Assembly: GCF_018736145.1 (NCBI RefSeq)
Contig: NZ_CP059997.1
Span: 9,919,501-9,983,500, forward strand
Source of the DNA: Amycolatopsis sp. CA-230715
Lineage (GTDB): Bacteria; Actinomycetota; Actinomycetes; Mycobacteriales; Pseudonocardiaceae
Length of the DNA stretch: 64,000 nucleotides
Reading direction: 5' to 3'
Of the stretch, positions 49,249 through 58,653 are shown piece by piece. Under the pieces are notes generated by a model. The model was not told the DNA's origin. It worked only from the letters and a program-made list of their open reading frames with translations, and ran no database searches. Within the stretch, counting starts at the first letter, position 1; each line of letters opens with the position of its first letter. Both the position numbers and the translations under genes were made by a program.

Positions 49249-49473
49249 TGTCGCTCCTTCGTAGGCTGACGCTCATCCCCGAGGGCCGCGCTCCGAGACA
49301 GGGTGGAATTGGCGAGGAAGCGTCATGGGCCTTCGCCGGCGTCGGTCACATCGACGAAGGCCATCTCGGCGACGGCGCCGACGTCGCGGCGCCGGTACGG
49401 GGCCTGAGCCGCACGACTCGACGCGAGGCCACGATTCCGCCCCATGGAGGCAGCTTCTCTTCAGCCCTGTGGT

Positions 49474-50334
49474 CTACTTCTGGGTCGTTTCGGCGGATCC
49501 ACCCGAAGATCGGGTCAGCAGCGTGATGCCAGCGTGTGCCGCACGGATCCGGGCCTTGATCGCTGCGGCCTTCTCCGTGTGTCTGCGACGGAGTTTCAAC
49601 GCCCTCAACTCCCTCGCAAGGCTCTTCTTGGCGAGTTCCACGACTGCGTCGACCTGTGCTCTTGCCTGGGCCTCTCGGTAGAGCCGCACGGTCAGTTCGA
49701 TGCAATAGCAGGACACCACGAAATGGCTCGTGTAGGCGCTCAAGACCCAGTCCCAGCTCGCGTCCTCACCGAAGATCTCCGCCTGTTCGGGATGCTGAAG
49801 CCATTCGCGCGCATAGCACTCGGAGTCGGAGGAGATCTCAGCTCTGTGCAGTTTGTCAGCTCGCTGTTCGGCGAGGTGATCGGCTTCGGTCGTGTCGTTC
49901 GCGCGCACCTCGGCGATGGCACCCTCGGAAAGCTCCTCGTGCTCGTCGAGGGTCGCGCGAACGTGCCGCAGGAATACATCTTTATCGTACCGCTTGATGT
50001 CTTGTGCACGATCTCCACAGATTTTCTCAGCCCAGTAGCGGACGTCGATCCCTGGCGCACCGTCGGAGTAGTAGTGCTGCTGCCACTGAGGCAGTTCGAA
50101 GAAGGTAAGCATGTCGGGGTTTCGCGCGAAAATGTACCCGTCAGCGATGTCGCCGGACGTGGCCAGGTGCCCTGGCCACGTGACAACATCCCAGGACCAC
50201 ATGCGGGTGTTGGGCTTCTGGACACGCAGATGCCGGTACAGGCCGTCGTCCTGCAGAATGACTAGGCCGTGGTCAGCGGTGCTGCGTAGAAACCCGGCAT
50301 AGGCCTCGGCATACGGGTTGGGCGACTTCGTCAT
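49474..50334 (-). CDS. Hypothetical actinophage-like protein
   Basis: A 286-residue protein. The N-terminal 110 residues (GLYRHLRVQKP, SWDVVTWPGHLATSGDIADG, FARNPDMLTFF) match the pattern of a protein often seen in actinobacteriophages and Streptomyces plasmids. The C-terminal half is helical with basic tracts (ARELRALKLRRRHTEKAAAI). Function unknown. Its presence supports a phage or plasmid origin of this cluster. Confidence 0.7.
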   Translation of the reverse strand: MTKSPNPYAEAYAGFLRSTADHGLVILQDDGLYRHLRVQKPNTRMWSWDVVTWPGHLATSGDIADGYIFARNPDMLTFFELPQWQQHYYSDGAPGIDVRYWAEKICGDRAQDIKRYDKDVFLRHVRATLDEHEELSEGAIAEVRANDTTEADHLAEQRADKLHRAEISSDSECYAREWLQHPEQAEIFGEDASWDWVLSAYTSHFVVSCYCIELTVRLYREAQARAQVDAVVELAKKSLARELRALKLRRRHTEKAAAIKARIRAAHAGITLLTRSSGGSAETTQK

Positions 50335-50437
50335 ATCGGGTGCGCTGCGCTTTCTCGTTTTTGCAGGGATTAGGTTGACCCGACGACGTCAATGAAGCGA
50401 GAGACGCGATGTATCGGCGAATCGCCATTGGTCAACG

Positions 50438-51196
50438 TTATTGAGTTCGCGTCGCCCCGCCTGGGCTTCTGAGAGAAGACGAATCAACCTCGTCGGGTCC
50501 CAGGCTCGTGCACGGAAGCGACTCTGTCGTAAGCCGCTGGTCCCATCCGTCGTTGATGTGGGCGGGCGTGGCCCAGCGATCACGCTCCTCCAGAGTGAGG
50601 ACGTCGCCATGGACGACCACCGCGGGAATATCCAGGAGGGCCAGCTGAACGTAGGTCATGTGCACAGCCATAAGGTCAATATCATTCGCGAGGACGTGCA
50701 TAGCATTCCGGTAATCAAATCCGTGTTCGCGGATGAGTTCGGCCTTGGCGATCACCATCCCGCCGGACCCGCATGTGGGTTCGACGACGGCGACGAATTC
50801 CTGATCGCGCAGGCGATCAGGCAGGTCTCCTGCCATTATCCTCACGGTCAGTATGCTCACGTCATAAGGCGTGAAAAACTGGCCGAGCCGCTCATTGCCG
50901 AGATCGAGTGTCATGTACAGGTGCCCGAGCACGTCCGAGAACTTGGCCCGCAACGCCATCTTCAGGTGCGCCAGCGCCTCTGCGAACCGGCGCATCTCCT
51001 GCGACCTGTAATTCGCTGCTATGGCCAGATATCGGGCCTCGCGCGCATCGAACCCGTTCTGGTCCACGGCGTTCCGGAGCGTCAAGGCGGACAACTCACA
51101 GAAGTCTTGGAACACTTGCAGGATGCGCCGTTCTCCGGAGGCGGTGTTCTCCTGGAGAAGACGTGTCATGGTTGATATGTGCGCGTGTATCGTCAC
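50438..51196 (-). CDS. N6-adenine methyltransferase-fold protein without NPPY motif
   Basis: A 252-residue protein with features of type I HsdM-like N6 methylases: NERLGQFFTPYDVS (about 101-114), EPTCGSGGMVIAKAE (motif I, 139-153) and HVLANDID (about 167-174). The catalytic NPP(F/Y) motif that should follow is absent; the text continues MTYVQLALLDIPAVVVHGDVL and then a short C-terminus. Many plasmid and phage relatives are similarly short. It may bind S-adenosylmethionine and DNA without methylating, or act as an anti-restriction decoy. The start overlaps the upstream frame by 4 bp (ATGA). Confidence 0.8.
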   Translation of the reverse strand: MTIHAHISTMTRLLQENTASGERRILQVFQDFCELSALTLRNAVDQNGFDAREARYLAIAANYRSQEMRRFAEALAHLKMALRAKFSDVLGHLYMTLDLGNERLGQFFTPYDVSILTVRIMAGDLPDRLRDQEFVAVVEPTCGSGGMVIAKAELIREHGFDYRNAMHVLANDIDLMAVHMTYVQLALLDIPAVVVHGDVLTLEERDRWATPAHINDGWDQRLTTESLPCTSLGPDEVDSSSLRSPGGATRTQ

Positions 51197-51758
51197 TTCC
51201 TGTCCTCGGTATCGTCGTCAACGTCGGGGTACAGCCCAGGAACACACCGTGTACCGGGTCGAATTCGTATCGCGTGACGCAGTCCCGGACATATCGCAGG
51301 CGAGACCTCGCGCAGCACGCCTGTGCGGGCCACCTTCGGTTCGCTGCGAACCGGATACCGCACACGGCAGGGTTCTGTCATCGGGACCAGTGACCCCGCA
51401 CCTCGTCGGCGTAGGACGCATTGGAGTCGGATCACCCCAGCAGTGTCCATACCGAGCGCGTCGCACAGGTGCAGGAGCCCGGCAAGCAGGTCACCCAGCA
51501 CCACAAGCGGTTCTCCGAGCGCTGCCCAGTGCGACTGGCGAACGCCAGCAGGGCCTCGCTCGCCGCTCCCGCGCGGGCGGTGTTGTCGTGCCGATTGGCG
51601 TCGACGGTGTGGTCGTAGCGCATCGTGCCGTCGCCGCGGAACCATGCGGTGAGCCCGTCGAGGTCGCGGACTGTCTCGACTGGGTCCGGCGGCCGATAGG
51701 CGGGCTGGGGTAGGTGGTCTACCACGATGGCATCCCTGGAGGGTGTCGGGTCGTCCAT
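51193..51758 (-). pseudogene. Frameshifted hypothetical gene coupled to the methylase-like gene
   Basis: The N-terminal part (MDDPTPSRDAIVVDHLPQPA..., from 51758) and the C-terminal part (LGEPLVVLGDLLAGLLHLCD..., ending at 51193) are both protein-like but in different frames, switching near 51500-51530. The stop of the second part overlaps the methylase start, as in a coupled operon, so the gene was probably once intact. A sequencing error is possible. Confidence 0.5.
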
Positions 51759-51873
51759 GTACGAACGACGTGGGTCTGGTCGTGTGCGCACGACGGACCG
51801 AAAGACCGGCGATGCGCTGGAGTCCGGAGTCGTCCGGCGGTTTCTACGCCGGAGCTGTCTTCCTGGGCCCGTT

Positions 51874-52128
51874 TTAGACCGTCATGAACGCGGTTTCAGC
51901 GCCCGCGTCGTAGAACGCCGCGATCTGGACGGCAGCGTGCGGCGAGGCGCCGTCGACGGCATACGCCCGGTTCCGCAGCCAGTCCTCACGGTCGTACCCG
52001 ACGCCGGGATCAACCACTGTGACCTCGGCGTCCGGATGGTGCGCGCCGTCGATGAACACCTCCACGGCGGTGCCGACATCCCCGGTACCGTCCGGGTCGC
52101 GGTACACCGCCACCTCCACACGCGACAT
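51874..52128 (-). CDS. Small hypothetical protein
   Basis: An 84-residue protein; the ATG at 52128 has a perfect AGGAGG site. It is acidic and beta-rich (MSRVEVAVYRDPDG, TAVEVFIDGAHHPDAEVTVV), ending in a helical tail (HAAVQIAAFYDAG). It resembles small conserved proteins of Streptomyces plasmids; role unknown. Confidence 0.65.
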   Translation of the reverse strand: MSRVEVAVYRDPDGTGDVGTAVEVFIDGAHHPDAEVTVVDPGVGYDREDWLRNRAYAVDGASPHAAVQIAAFYDAGAETAFMTV

Positions 52129-52296
52129 ATCTGTCCTCCTGGCGGTTGTTTTCGAGTCGGTGTCAAGAAAAATCCGAGATGCTCCTCGGTGTGGAATGGC
52201 GACAGCCGCGCCCTTCGTGAGTGCGCCAGACGAGTCCGCTGGGCCACCGGGCACGTCCTGCGATGACTCGGTTGCCGCGAATCGCACCGATCGCGG

Positions 52297-53700
52297 TCAC
52301 TGATCCGTCGCGGTGTGATCCGCGGCTTCAGTTCCGGCCGGGTCGTCGTCGTTGAGGACGTAGTCCACGGTCGCGCACACCACGCAGTCGGCGGGCTGCG
52401 ACCCGAGCTCGTGTGGGCTACGAGGAGCTGGGCATGGCGGAGCATCGCGAGCGTTGTCGCGTTCAGCCTCCGCCCGCGCCCTGACATCGGAGGCGCGGAT
52501 CGCCGAATCCACTGCGACGCGGCGGCGGAACCGCTCAAGGGCGGTCTCATCGCGCAGACGAGTCATCTCAGGGCCAACGACCTCGAGCGCGGCGAGTACG
52601 GAGTAGTACTGCAATCGAGTTACCGCCCGAAGCGGATCCGACGCTCGGACCGCGCGGCCGATTGCGTCGAGCCCCGCGGTGTCGACGACCGCTCCCCACA
52701 CGGGGTGGCGTGAGTCAGCGAGCGACTCAGCATTGAGATCACCGGCGCCCGGTGCTGCGCCGTCCTCGCTCCCAGTGCTGTCCTGGCTCTCGTCAATCTC
52801 CGCTTCCGGGTCCGCGAACAACAGGCCCTGGATCTCCGTCACGACCCGCACCCTGTTCACGAGGTCGCCCGCGGCGCGGGCCCTCGGGTCCCGCAGATAG
52901 TCGGCGACAGCCTGGGCAATGCCGGGTGGCAGCACCCCTGCCGCCTGTTGAGCCGCACAGTCGAGATCGGCGTGCTGAGGCGCTGGAGCGGGAGAGCGCC
53001 CGTCCTGGCCGGCTTCGTGATCGACGTACATCGAGAGGAACCCATCCGACCGCGGATCAAAGTCAAATCGTGTCGACCAGCGCCGCAGGTACGCGGCGGG
53101 ACCGCCATTGTCGTTACCGGGATGCTCGCGCACCGCCCCAACGACATCGGCGATCCAGGTCAACGAGTCCGCCCCGGACGTCTCTGACTGAGTTCCCAGC
53201 CCGAGCGCGATCGCGTCGACTACGTCGGTGTCGGTCAGGCCCGTGGTGAGGCCGTTCTTCCGAGCGAGTGGCTTCTCGTGGTCCGCGATGAAGCCCATCG
53301 CCTGGAGCACGCTCGGGGGCAATGCGTGAGCGTTGCGGATCGCCGCCGCGGCGTCCGTGGCGCCGTCGCCGGTGCTGAGCCCGCCCGACAAGTAGAGCCG
53401 GTACCCGGCGACAGTGACGCAGGTCGCCGCTGGGGAAGCGAGTGCGTCCTTGAGGTTGTCGATGACGACGTGTCCGGCCCGCCTCGCGTACGTCAGAATC
53501 GGCTGGCCGTTCTCATCGACCACCGCCGTATCGGGGCTGAGAGCCGGCAGCAGCGCCAGGATCTCCGTCTCCCAGTTGGGGAAGTCGAACAGCGATACGT
53601 CGCCGATCTCCTCGAGAACTCGGTGCCCCTTGTCGAAGTCCGGACCATCAGTGCTGCTGGCCGACGCGGCGATCAGGTCAATGGACATACTGCTACTCAT
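52297..53700 (-). CDS. Hypothetical 467-residue protein
   Basis: The ATG at 53700 has AAGGAGA upstream. The protein is acidic and mostly helical, without TM or signal peptide. The C-terminal region includes CVVCATVDYV and a preceding Cys (APPCPAP), which could bind metal, before an Asp/Ala/Thr-rich tail. No family is recognised. It is the largest gene in the small-gene cluster. Confidence 0.65.
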   Translation of the reverse strand: MSSSMSIDLIAASASSTDGPDFDKGHRVLEEIGDVSLFDFPNWETEILALLPALSPDTAVVDENGQPILTYARRAGHVVIDNLKDALASPAATCVTVAGYRLYLSGGLSTGDGATDAAAAIRNAHALPPSVLQAMGFIADHEKPLARKNGLTTGLTDTDVVDAIALGLGTQSETSGADSLTWIADVVGAVREHPGNDNGGPAAYLRRWSTRFDFDPRSDGFLSMYVDHEAGQDGRSPAPAPQHADLDCAAQQAAGVLPPGIAQAVADYLRDPRARAAGDLVNRVRVVTEIQGLLFADPEAEIDESQDSTGSEDGAAPGAGDLNAESLADSRHPVWGAVVDTAGLDAIGRAVRASDPLRAVTRLQYYSVLAALEVVGPEMTRLRDETALERFRRRVAVDSAIRASDVRARAEAERDNARDAPPCPAPRSPHELGSQPADCVVCATVDYVLNDDDPAGTEAADHTATDQ

Positions 53701-53761
53701 GCAGACTATCTCCTTGGTCTGGGAAAGAGGCCCGGAGTCAGGTTCCCGTCAGCGCGGTGAA

Positions 53762-54250
53762 CTAGGAATTAGACGGAAATACTTCAACCTTGGAGACGGT
53801 CAATACCTCACCATCGACGGTCTCGAGTACATGCAACTGAGGCTGTTGGGAATCGCCATCTCCGTTCAGCAGTTGCCACACGTCGTCGACTCTGTGCATC
53901 TCCACGCACTCACCGATAAACCACTCCCCCGTCTCGACCATTTGGCCCCGGACACGACGCGGGGGGTCGAAAACGGTGTGCGGCGATGGAAGGTCACGCC
54001 GTGGCGGCCCGAGGGGTTCGGTGTTCTCCGGTACGTCATCGGGGTTCTCCAGCTGGTTCGAGATCCACTCCAGCGCCTGGACAAATGTGTCGAACTTCAT
54101 GGTTCGGCAATATCTGTCGAGGGTCAGAATCTTCTGCACCTGCCATCGACCGTCTGTCTCGGACACGACGTAGCCGCACACAATCCAGAGTCCTCGTCCT
54201 CGCCGCTCGTGCGGCAACTCGTCAAGCAGCGACTTTTCCCTGTCATTCAT
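53762..54250 (-). CDS. Hypothetical protein
   Basis: A 162-residue protein beginning MNDREKSLLDELPHERRGRG, with strand-rich segments (LWIVCGYVVSETDGRWQVQK, EVLTVSKVEVFP) and a helix (TFVQALEWISNQLEN). The ribosome binding site is GAGG. Its function is not recognisable. Confidence 0.6.
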   Translation of the reverse strand: MNDREKSLLDELPHERRGRGLWIVCGYVVSETDGRWQVQKILTLDRYCRTMKFDTFVQALEWISNQLENPDDVPENTEPLGPPRRDLPSPHTVFDPPRRVRGQMVETGEWFIGECVEMHRVDDVWQLLNGDGDSQQPQLHVLETVDGEVLTVSKVEVFPSNS

Positions 54251-54470
54251 CAGTGCCCTCGTCAGTCCTCTTTAATTACCTGGACTCCCTGCTTCTGGAC
54301 GGGAGTCCGGCAAGCATTGCGTCGCGCAGCTGCCTCGATGACCGACGCATCCGCCCCGGGCGACGTCTGGCGATGGCGTCACCGGCCTGCGTCGCCTCCG
54401 TCGTGGCACGAGCAGATGGAGTCGTGGGGGCTGGCGATGGAGGTATGCCCTCTGGAGTAACAGGGATCGA

Positions 54471-54833
54471 TCAGTACTTCGCCCGGCGGCGATCGAGCCG
54501 CCACCGGTAGAAACGCCCGGGGACCATGTTCGATTTCCGGGCGTTGTGGCGGTGACACAGCAGCTGACCGTTCCACAGTTCCGTTGGGCCGCCGCGGCTC
54601 CAGGGGATGATGTGGTCGGCCTCGGTGCCCGGTTTCGGACACCGGCGCCACAGCATCGGTTTGTGTTCACACTGGCCTCTGGCCTGCGCTGAGAGTGTCC
54701 GCTTCTCCGACCAGGGGAAGAAGCGCCGCGGATCTCGGTGGCTGCGTCGGCGGTGCCGTGCCACCGCGAGCACAAGCAAGCCGATCAGCGCGATACCCAG
54801 GTCGGCGATCAGGCGGATGGTGGCGGGATCCAC
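54471..54833 (-). CDS. HNH endonuclease-like protein with N-terminal membrane helix
   Basis: A 120-residue protein with a GTG start. An N-terminal hydrophobic helix (LIADLGIALIGLLVLAVA, about 8-25) is followed by a basic stretch and an HNH domain. The latter has CEHKPMLWRRC, EADHIIPWSRGG (H74) and WNGQLLCHRHNARKSN (N88, C93, H96). The Cys residues form a zinc site. HNH proteins of this size act as nicking or packaging nucleases; membrane tethering is unusual and could place it at the point of DNA entry. It has no visible partner. Confidence 0.8.
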   Translation of the reverse strand: MDPATIRLIADLGIALIGLLVLAVARHRRRSHRDPRRFFPWSEKRTLSAQARGQCEHKPMLWRRCPKPGTEADHIIPWSRGGPTELWNGQLLCHRHNARKSNMVPGRFYRWRLDRRRAKY

Positions 54834-54868
54834 GTGACACCTCCCGGATGCCCAGCGATCAGTGGCGC

Positions 54869-55714
54869 TCAGTCGTCGCGTACTCGTTCGACGTCGGCAT
54901 AGATGGCCGGCCGCACGTCGTAATCGAACTGGGCCTCGCCGCCGTGATAGGTGAATCGGTACACACCTGGCGTCACATCGACGGCCGTGATTCCGTATGG
55001 CAGTGTCGTGGGGTCAGCGCCTGCGGCCATCCAGGACGCGAGCCCATCGCCTCGGGTCGAGTACTCGACTGCCGTGGCGTTTCCCCGGAGCCGCGCGGAA
55101 AGCTTTGTGCGCCAGTCTTGAAAATCTGCGATCGAGTACGCCCAGAGGTTGGTACTGACTTTAGCCACAACTACGCCCGCGAGATACTCTTCCTCACCGG
55201 GCTGTGACTCGGTATCAATCGACGCGATGACGTAGCGGTCCTTCCCAGTCCGGACAAGTGACGGACCGAAGAACGCTGGCCCGTACGCGCACCCTTGGGC
55301 GGCCATGTCCCGGATCGCGTGGGCCTGCCCTGCGACCGAGTTGTATCCCGGGTGCTCGCCGCGTGGTGTGGAATCGCGCCCGTAGACGGGGCGAAGGTCG
55401 TCGCTCACCACCAGGATGCCGCTCGGTACGGCAAGATCGACTATAGTTTTGAGACCATCAGGTAATGAGCACTCCGATGTCGCGTGCAGGGAAACGGGTT
55501 TCCCGTCACCGTCTTCGACGACAGTGAACTGTGGATACTCATCGCACAGAGCGCAGGAGAAGACCGTGACGAGGTCAGGGCTGAACCAGGTCATCTTGCC
55601 GTTGACCCGCCCGCCGAACTGCACACCATCGAGCGAGGTCCTTCGAGTGTGCCGGTGTCCTCTCTGGTCGACGGGAAGCTCTGAGAGTTCGCGTGACACG
55701 GCGCTGTGGGACAT
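54869..55714 (-). CDS. Hypothetical protein
   Basis: A 281-residue protein with AAGGAAA before the ATG at 55714. It is compact and beta-rich, with a single CALC pair and a later EC (TSECSLPDG) that might chelate metal. It ends in GVYRFTYHGGEAQFDYDVRP. Not assigned to a family. Confidence 0.6.
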   Translation of the reverse strand: MSHSAVSRELSELPVDQRGHRHTRRTSLDGVQFGGRVNGKMTWFSPDLVTVFSCALCDEYPQFTVVEDGDGKPVSLHATSECSLPDGLKTIVDLAVPSGILVVSDDLRPVYGRDSTPRGEHPGYNSVAGQAHAIRDMAAQGCAYGPAFFGPSLVRTGKDRYVIASIDTESQPGEEEYLAGVVVAKVSTNLWAYSIADFQDWRTKLSARLRGNATAVEYSTRGDGLASWMAAGADPTTLPYGITAVDVTPGVYRFTYHGGEAQFDYDVRPAIYADVERVRDD

Positions 55715-55828
55715 GCGGTTTCCTTAAAGTTCAGTAGAGCGGGTATCACGACGGAACCCCGGCGTCACTCAAGGCGGCAGTTCTATGCGAAACGTGAACT
55801 GTCGACGACACCTAATCCGCATGCCGCA

Positions 55829-56365
55829 TTAGGTCGGTGTGTGGATGTTCGGCGACCGCAGGCCGCGTACCTCAACGGGAATTGTGGCGGCGACCAGCCC
55901 ACCGGAACGAACTGCGCTCTGGATGACAGGCCACCCTCCGGTACTCCAATTCATGAGGTACTGGCATCCGTGGACCAGCACAGCGTGACGACATGCGGCA
56001 ACCGTGGTGCGCCAGTGCGTGCTGGGAACAAACGTGGCGGTGACCTCGATACCGCGGCGGCTGATGAGGTCGACCCGGCCTGTGTCCCCACCGGTATGGG
56101 TAAAGCGCATTCGGTAGCGATCGTGCGCGCTCGGTCCGGGATACGTACTGTCGAGCGTATCGACCAGGGACCACCCACGAGCGAGCAGACGTGCGATCCG
56201 GCCGTCGCGCGATTCGAGACTGCCAGGAACGTCGTCGACGAGCGGCGTCCGGTACGACACGAACACCATAGGATACGCTCGGCGACGCGTATCGTCCTTG
56301 AACTCATGGACGACGGCGGCGACGTCAACTTCAGTGTTCATGGGCTCGTGTGTTCTGCGCGGCAT
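55829..56365 (-). CDS. Hypothetical protein
   Basis: A 178-residue protein; the first ATG at 56365 has GGGGAA upstream (another at 56341). It contains a beta-rich core (RRAYPMVFVSYRTPL, DRYRMRFTHTGGDTGRVDLI). Function unknown. A homologous-looking layout to the preceding small genes suggests a modular, phage-like gene island. Confidence 0.6.
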   Translation of the reverse strand: MPRRTHEPMNTEVDVAAVVHEFKDDTRRRAYPMVFVSYRTPLVDDVPGSLESRDGRIARLLARGWSLVDTLDSTYPGPSAHDRYRMRFTHTGGDTGRVDLISRRGIEVTATFVPSTHWRTTVAACRHAVLVHGCQYLMNWSTGGWPVIQSAVRSGGLVAATIPVEVRGLRSPNIHTPT

Positions 56366-56479
56366 CGTTCCCCTAGGTTCTCTGTAATCAGAAAGGTGTA
56401 CGGCGACACGGTCGACGTGTGGATATCACAACCACGTTCCTGGGTAACGCTTCCCTCGCGCTGGAGAGGATCGAGGCAG

Positions 56480-56722
56480 TCACAGTCGGCCCCGTCCACC
56501 GATCTCGGAGTTGATCACGCGTTCTACAGCCTGAGCCGGTGTGATCCCCTCTTCGTACCACTCTTCGATAGGCAACTCAGGGTAGTCGTGAACCGAGAAC
56601 CCCATGTCGCTATGGAGCGTCTGATTGACTGCGCGTTTCCACTCGTCGTATGACGACGGCGGTTGTGCCTTCTTCCACTGGAGACGTTCGCGTGTATTTT
56701 TTCGTGACCACCATGCGGGCAC
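56480..56722 (-). CDS. Small hypothetical protein
   Basis: An 80-residue protein with a GTG start. It is helical and charged (YDEWKRAVNQTLHSDMG, IEEWYEEGITPAQAVERVI). The ITPAQAVERVI helix resembles a helix-turn-helix recognition segment, but no full domain is evident. Confidence 0.5.
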   Translation of the reverse strand: MPAWWSRKNTRERLQWKKAQPPSSYDEWKRAVNQTLHSDMGFSVHDYPELPIEEWYEEGITPAQAVERVINSEIGGRGRL

Positions 56723-56781
56723 AGGTACTCGCTTTCGTCAGAGGGTCTGTGGCAGGAGCGTGCGGGCGCGTCACGGGTGAT

Positions 56782-57396
56782 TCACTGAGTCAGCCGGAGA
56801 GAACCGGTCGATCTGTAAACGCCGTCCTCCGCATCGAGCACAGACTCAGTAAGACTGACCGTCGCCGGCATGAGGAACGCGGCCACCAGCGCGGCCAATT
56901 GCTGTTCGTTCGCGACAACATCGTCCAGAAGACAGCCGGGCGCGGCGAGGAACTGATCGACACGCTCGACCAGGCTGACCCGTCGGGCTTCCCTGCTCGT
57001 GAAGTGCTCAGCATCGACCTGATCGGGCTCGTACGCAGTGATGACTGAGAACAGAGCATCCGGTGCACTGCTCTTCTTTACCGTCGTACTCGCATAGATA
57101 TGGACGCCCCACGCGCGGCACACAGTCGCGATCTCCTTGAGATGGACATCGTGGGACGTGTTTCGACGGTTCTCGTATAACTTCCGAATCTGGGCTGCCC
57201 GGGTGGACGTGATGACCTCCCTACTGAGGAGGTCACTGTCAGCGAGAACCGAGGCGCAGACGCGCAGCCTAGGTTCCGGGTGTTCGAACTGTTCGTGGAA
57301 CACGACCTGATCGTTATGGATGATGATCAAGTGGTAGCTCGTTATCGAGCCCGGCGCGACGGTTTCGAGTTTGGCCCGAGGGCCGATGACCGTCAT
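56782..57396 (-). CDS. Hypothetical protein
   Basis: A 204-residue protein; the ATG at 57396 is preceded by GGGAGGAA, better than upstream options. A strand-rich N-terminus (ITSYHLIIIHNDQVVFHEQF) leads to a basic helix (AAQIRKLYENRRNTSHDVHL) that may bind nucleic acid, followed by an alpha/beta C-terminus. The function is unknown. It lies directly downstream of the dprA-like gene, 47 bp after its stop. Confidence 0.55.
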   Translation of the reverse strand: MTVIGPRAKLETVAPGSITSYHLIIIHNDQVVFHEQFEHPEPRLRVCASVLADSDLLSREVITSTRAAQIRKLYENRRNTSHDVHLKEIATVCRAWGVHIYASTTVKKSSAPDALFSVITAYEPDQVDAEHFTSREARRVSLVERVDQFLAAPGCLLDDVVANEQQLAALVAAFLMPATVSLTESVLDAEDGVYRSTGSLRLTQ

Positions 57397-57443
57397 GATG
57401 TGTTCCTCCCGATCGGTGCCTTGCCGCGGATGGTGATGGTCGA

Positions 57444-58376
57444 TCACGACGTCGTCGAACGCTCGGGGCCACCGGAATATCTGAGGACGTCGCCAAGCTC
57501 GGTGACAAGACGTGCACCATGCTGAATGAGCCGATGACTCCCCGAGGAAGTACTGGAGGTGATGGGACCCGGAACAGCGAACACCGTGCGCCCCGCTTGG
57601 TGAACGAGATCTGCGATGCGCAGAGTCTCGCTGCGGAGACTCGCCTCAACGACGACCGCGCCGTAGCTGGCCAGTTGAGCCAGCACACGACTACTTGCCA
57701 GTTTGCGCGTCCGTGAAGGCACCGTTCCCGCTGGGTACTCACTCACAACCAGTCCGTTATCGCGAACATGGCTGAGAAGCCGGGTATGGCCCGCCGGATA
57801 GCTGACATCCAGGCCATTGAACTGCACGACAAGCGCTGGATGGTCTGCGGACAATGCGCCACGCAGAGCAGCCCCGGCGACACCGTAGGAAGCGCTGTTG
57901 ACGATAACCATGCCCGCGGTCGCGAGACCATAGCCGAACTCGGAGGCGATGTGCTCTCCGTACGATGAGGCGGCACGTGATCCGATCAGGGCAACCGAAC
58001 GGTTCGCCAGATCGCGCAGCGACCCGGTGCCGTGGACCCACAACGCGAGCGGATAGACGGTGTTCTCGACGAACGTATGTGGTTCACGCGGGGAATCCTG
58101 TTGAGCGAAAGGCCATTCCTCGTCGTCTTCGGGGATGACGAGACGGGGACCGTCGAGAGCGCCAGCAAGGTCGCGCTGCGCAGCCTCTAACAGCGAGGCG
58201 GACGGCAACGAGGTGCGTTCGGCACGCACGGCGTCAGGCACGCAGTCACGGAGGAACCTGTCGGCAGCCTCGATAGGCCCAACCTGGTCAACGAGAGCGA
58301 CTGTGGCGGACGCGGGGGCGTGGACGGCGCGAACGAGAACCGCCCGCGCGAGACGGACACCAAGGTGTGACGACAT
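57444..58376 (-). CDS. dprA: DprA/Smf-family DNA-processing protein
   Basis: A 310-residue protein; the ATG at 58376 is chosen because the upstream extension is not protein-like. DprA hallmarks: VALIGSRAASSYGEHIASEFG (the GSR nucleotide-fold start), VVSEYPAGTVPS, RTRKLASSRVLAQLASYGAV and VFAVPGPITSSTSSGSHRLI. DprA binds incoming single-stranded DNA and loads RecA. Some mobile-element copies act in conflict with phages. The usual RNR is replaced by SSR, so it is a divergent copy. It may help an element that enters as single strand by conjugation. Confidence 0.85.
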   Translation of the reverse strand: MSSHLGVRLARAVLVRAVHAPASATVALVDQVGPIEAADRFLRDCVPDAVRAERTSLPSASLLEAAQRDLAGALDGPRLVIPEDDEEWPFAQQDSPREPHTFVENTVYPLALWVHGTGSLRDLANRSVALIGSRAASSYGEHIASEFGYGLATAGMVIVNSASYGVAGAALRGALSADHPALVVQFNGLDVSYPAGHTRLLSHVRDNGLVVSEYPAGTVPSRTRKLASSRVLAQLASYGAVVVEASLRSETLRIADLVHQAGRTVFAVPGPITSSTSSGSHRLIQHGARLVTELGDVLRYSGGPERSTTS

Positions 58377-58653
58377 TGGGTCTCCTACGGGCAAAACACG
58401 CCGACTGGCATGCGAGTGAGCGAAGCGACGGCGGATGTTCGCCGGGAAGTGACTTGCAAGGACGGAGCGATCAGGGTGGTTCGAGAGCGACGGAGTTCGT
58501 GAATCGAACTCGTGCGTGCTCTCCACGCGATGCCCGGGGGGGGCACGGGTGCGGGTTTGGTCGGACTGGCTGGGCGCCCCTGATGCGCCAGGAAGCTACT
58601 GCGCCGCGGCGCTGCCGGTTGCTAGCGTCCAGGTCAGCGGCGCCGTGCCGATA

